From contig JAGLOP010000003.1 of assembly GCA_023138835.1 (NCBI GenBank), positions 1 through 64,000 on the forward strand: a stretch of 64,000 nucleotides of DNA, given 5' to 3'. How positions within the stretch are numbered: position 1 is the first letter of the stretch; each line of letters starts with the position of its first letter. The notes under the pieces are model-generated. The model saw only the letters and a program-made list of their open reading frames with translations, was not told the DNA's origin and did no database searches. The DNA is from Arcobacteraceae bacterium. Its GTDB lineage: Bacteria > Campylobacterota > Campylobacteria > Campylobacterales > Arcobacteraceae. This document shows, one piece after another, positions 62,921-64,000 of the stretch. Both the position numbers and the translations under genes were made by a program.

Positions 62921-63709
62921 ATGAACAAACAAACTATTACATCAATACAAAAAGCAAAAGGGATAAAAAAGCTTTCTATGATTACGGCTTATGATACTTT
63001 GTTTGCCAAACTTTTTGATGGTGAAGTTGATCTTATATTAGTAGGAGATAGTTTAAACATGAGTTTTGCAGGTTGTAATGATACCTTGAGTGCAACTATG
63101 GATCAGATGATTTATCATACAAAAGCTGTTTGCAACGGTGCAAAAAACACTTTTATAATCTGTGATATGCCTTTTGGAACCTATACCAATAAAAAAATGG
63201 CTTTAAAAAACAGTGTGAAAGTATATCAACAAACAGCAGCTGATGCAGTTAAAATAGAAGGTGGTGAAGAAAAAGCTCATATTATTAAATATCTTACATC
63301 AAATTCTATTGCTGTTGTCGGTCATATTGGATTAATGCCTCAAAATTTCAGAAGTGAAGGTGGTTATAAAATTAAAGGCAAAGACAATAATAATATTTCT
63401 AAACTGATTTTGGATGCTAAAGCGGTTGAAAAAGCAGGTGCTTTTTTACTTGTAATTGAAGGTGTTAAAAGTGAAGCTGCACAAGCTGTTACAAATGCGG
63501 TAAATATACCCGTCATTGGAATTGGCGCAGGAGTTGATACAGATGGTCAAGTTCTTGTTTGGTCAGATATGCTTGGTTTCTTCGAAGATTTTAAACCAAA
63601 ATTTGTAAGAGAATATCTTAATGGTGCAAGTTTGGTAAAAAATAGTGTTAGACAATATGTAAAAGATATTGAAGATAAAACATTCCCATCAAATACTGAA
63701 ATATATTAA
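62921..63709 (+). CDS. panB: 3-methyl-2-oxobutanoate hydroxymethyltransferase
   Basis: PanB makes ketopantoate for coenzyme A synthesis. The 262-residue sequence has 'MITAYDTLFAKLFDGEVDLILVGDSLNM', 'VKIEGGEEKAHIIKYL', 'VVGHIGLMPQ' and 'IPVIGIGAGVDTDGQVLVWSDMLG'. The length is standard. It precedes a membrane sensor gene by 75 bp. Confidence 0.96.
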   Translation: MNKQTITSIQKAKGIKKLSMITAYDTLFAKLFDGEVDLILVGDSLNMSFAGCNDTLSATMDQMIYHTKAVCNGAKNTFIICDMPFGTYTNKKMALKNSVKVYQQTAADAVKIEGGEEKAHIIKYLTSNSIAVVGHIGLMPQNFRSEGGYKIKGKDNNNISKLILDAKAVEKAGAFLLVIEGVKSEAAQAVTNAVNIPVIGIGAGVDTDGQVLVWSDMLGFFEDFKPKFVREYLNGASLVKNSVRQYVKDIEDKTFPSNTEIY

Positions 63710-63784
63710 TAAACCCTCTGTTTTGTATAATTAATAAAGTTCTATTTAGATATAATTTTTTAGAAAATAACGGAGATATAAATA

Positions 63785-64000
63785 ATGGATACAAAAAAAA
63801 GTATTTTTACTACTATTGGTTTAATAATGGTAGTTATGTTTTTAGCAATGATTATAAACATAACGATAAGCTTAAGAGACTTTGGAATAGACAGTGCCAA
63901 AACAAAAGCTCAATTAGTTGCCCAAAGTGTAAAAAACGGATTAACCGCACATATGGTTAACGGAATGATGGAAAATAGAAATTTTTATATTACCCAAACA
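63785..64000 (+). CDS. N-terminal part of a membrane sensor protein (kinase or chemoreceptor)
   Basis: The first 72 codons are visible, with CGGAGA upstream of the ATG. An N-terminal membrane helix ('TTIGLIMVVMFLAMIINITI') is followed by 'KAQLVAQSVKNGLTAHMVNG', a periplasmic beginning seen in many Campylobacterota sensor kinases and chemoreceptors. The output domain lies outside the window. Confidence 0.75.
   Translation, partial: MDTKKSIFTTIGLIMVVMFLAMIINITISLRDFGIDSAKTKAQLVAQSVKNGLTAHMVNGMMENRNFYITQT

Noticed and set aside
1-64000. CRISPR array
   Set aside because: No series of regularly spaced identical repeats with unique spacers and no cas gene were seen. The TTGTA array is too short and too closely spaced.

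Overview
The window is AT-rich chromosomal DNA of a member of the Campylobacterota, probably a Sulfurimonas-, Sulfuricurvum- or Arcobacter-like organism. The best lineage marker is hobA, a replication-initiation gene confined to this phylum, sitting in an rppH-lysC-hobA-holB-folP run. The many sensor kinases with an 'HQWRQPLS' phosphorylation box and the chemotaxis operon lacking cheD and cheZ fit the same group.

Region 1 (1-41.9 kb) is core chromosome dominated by signal transduction. A reverse-strand chemotaxis operon (cheY-like, cheW, MCP, STAS, cheA, cheR, cheB, MCP) is followed by a transposon remnant, two response regulators, a PiT phosphate permease, and a long forward-strand series of histidine kinases, response regulators, an Hpt protein, a GGDEF/EAL protein, a FIST-domain kinase, a ten-haem cytochrome c overlapping a membrane kinase, an HD-GYP protein, a NIT-domain hybrid kinase and REC-REC-GGDEF. 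Seven promoters between 8.4 and 18.4 kb share one architecture: a CACAnTTTTnnCAC box with an 11-bp direct repeat, then exactly 10 bp, then a TAnnnT -10 hexamer. This is the layout of PhoB-type activated promoters. It suggests that the chemotaxis operon, the PiT gene and several two-component operons form one regulon, probably driven by a winged-helix regulator encoded inside it (10111-10815 or 18607-19317). Housekeeping genes follow (hemW, prmC, rppH, lysC, hobA, holB, folP), with CBS-, REC- and PAS-domain signalling genes around them.

Region 2 (about 41.93-62.05 kb) is a 20-kb integrated element in a tRNA-Glu gene. The displaced 3' half of the tRNA lies at the left end next to a tyrosine integrase; a tRNA rebuilt with an element-derived 3' half lies at the right end. 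The anticodon-stem halves at the two ends are swapped: each junction has one mismatch, and exchanging the halves gives perfect stems. Identical 21-bp direct repeats lie about 110-150 bp inside both ends. The element carries a non-coding stretch with a predicted small RNA, a tiny hydrophobic peptide and complex hairpins; a repressor/excisionase switch; a forward run of membrane proteins, a ParA-like ATPase and a large HUH/LPD7 relaxase-like protein; a gene whose promoter lies in six phased TTGTA repeats; and a right arm that looks defensive (Sll1717-type ATPase, AbiTii protein, LRAT-fold hydrolase with a membrane tail, and very small ORFs). No conjugative ATPase or coupling protein was recognised, so the element looks mobilizable rather than self-transmissible.

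Region 3 (62.1-64 kb) returns to the chromosome with trpA, panB and the beginning of a membrane sensor gene. All assignments come from reading sequence and motifs; no database search was possible.
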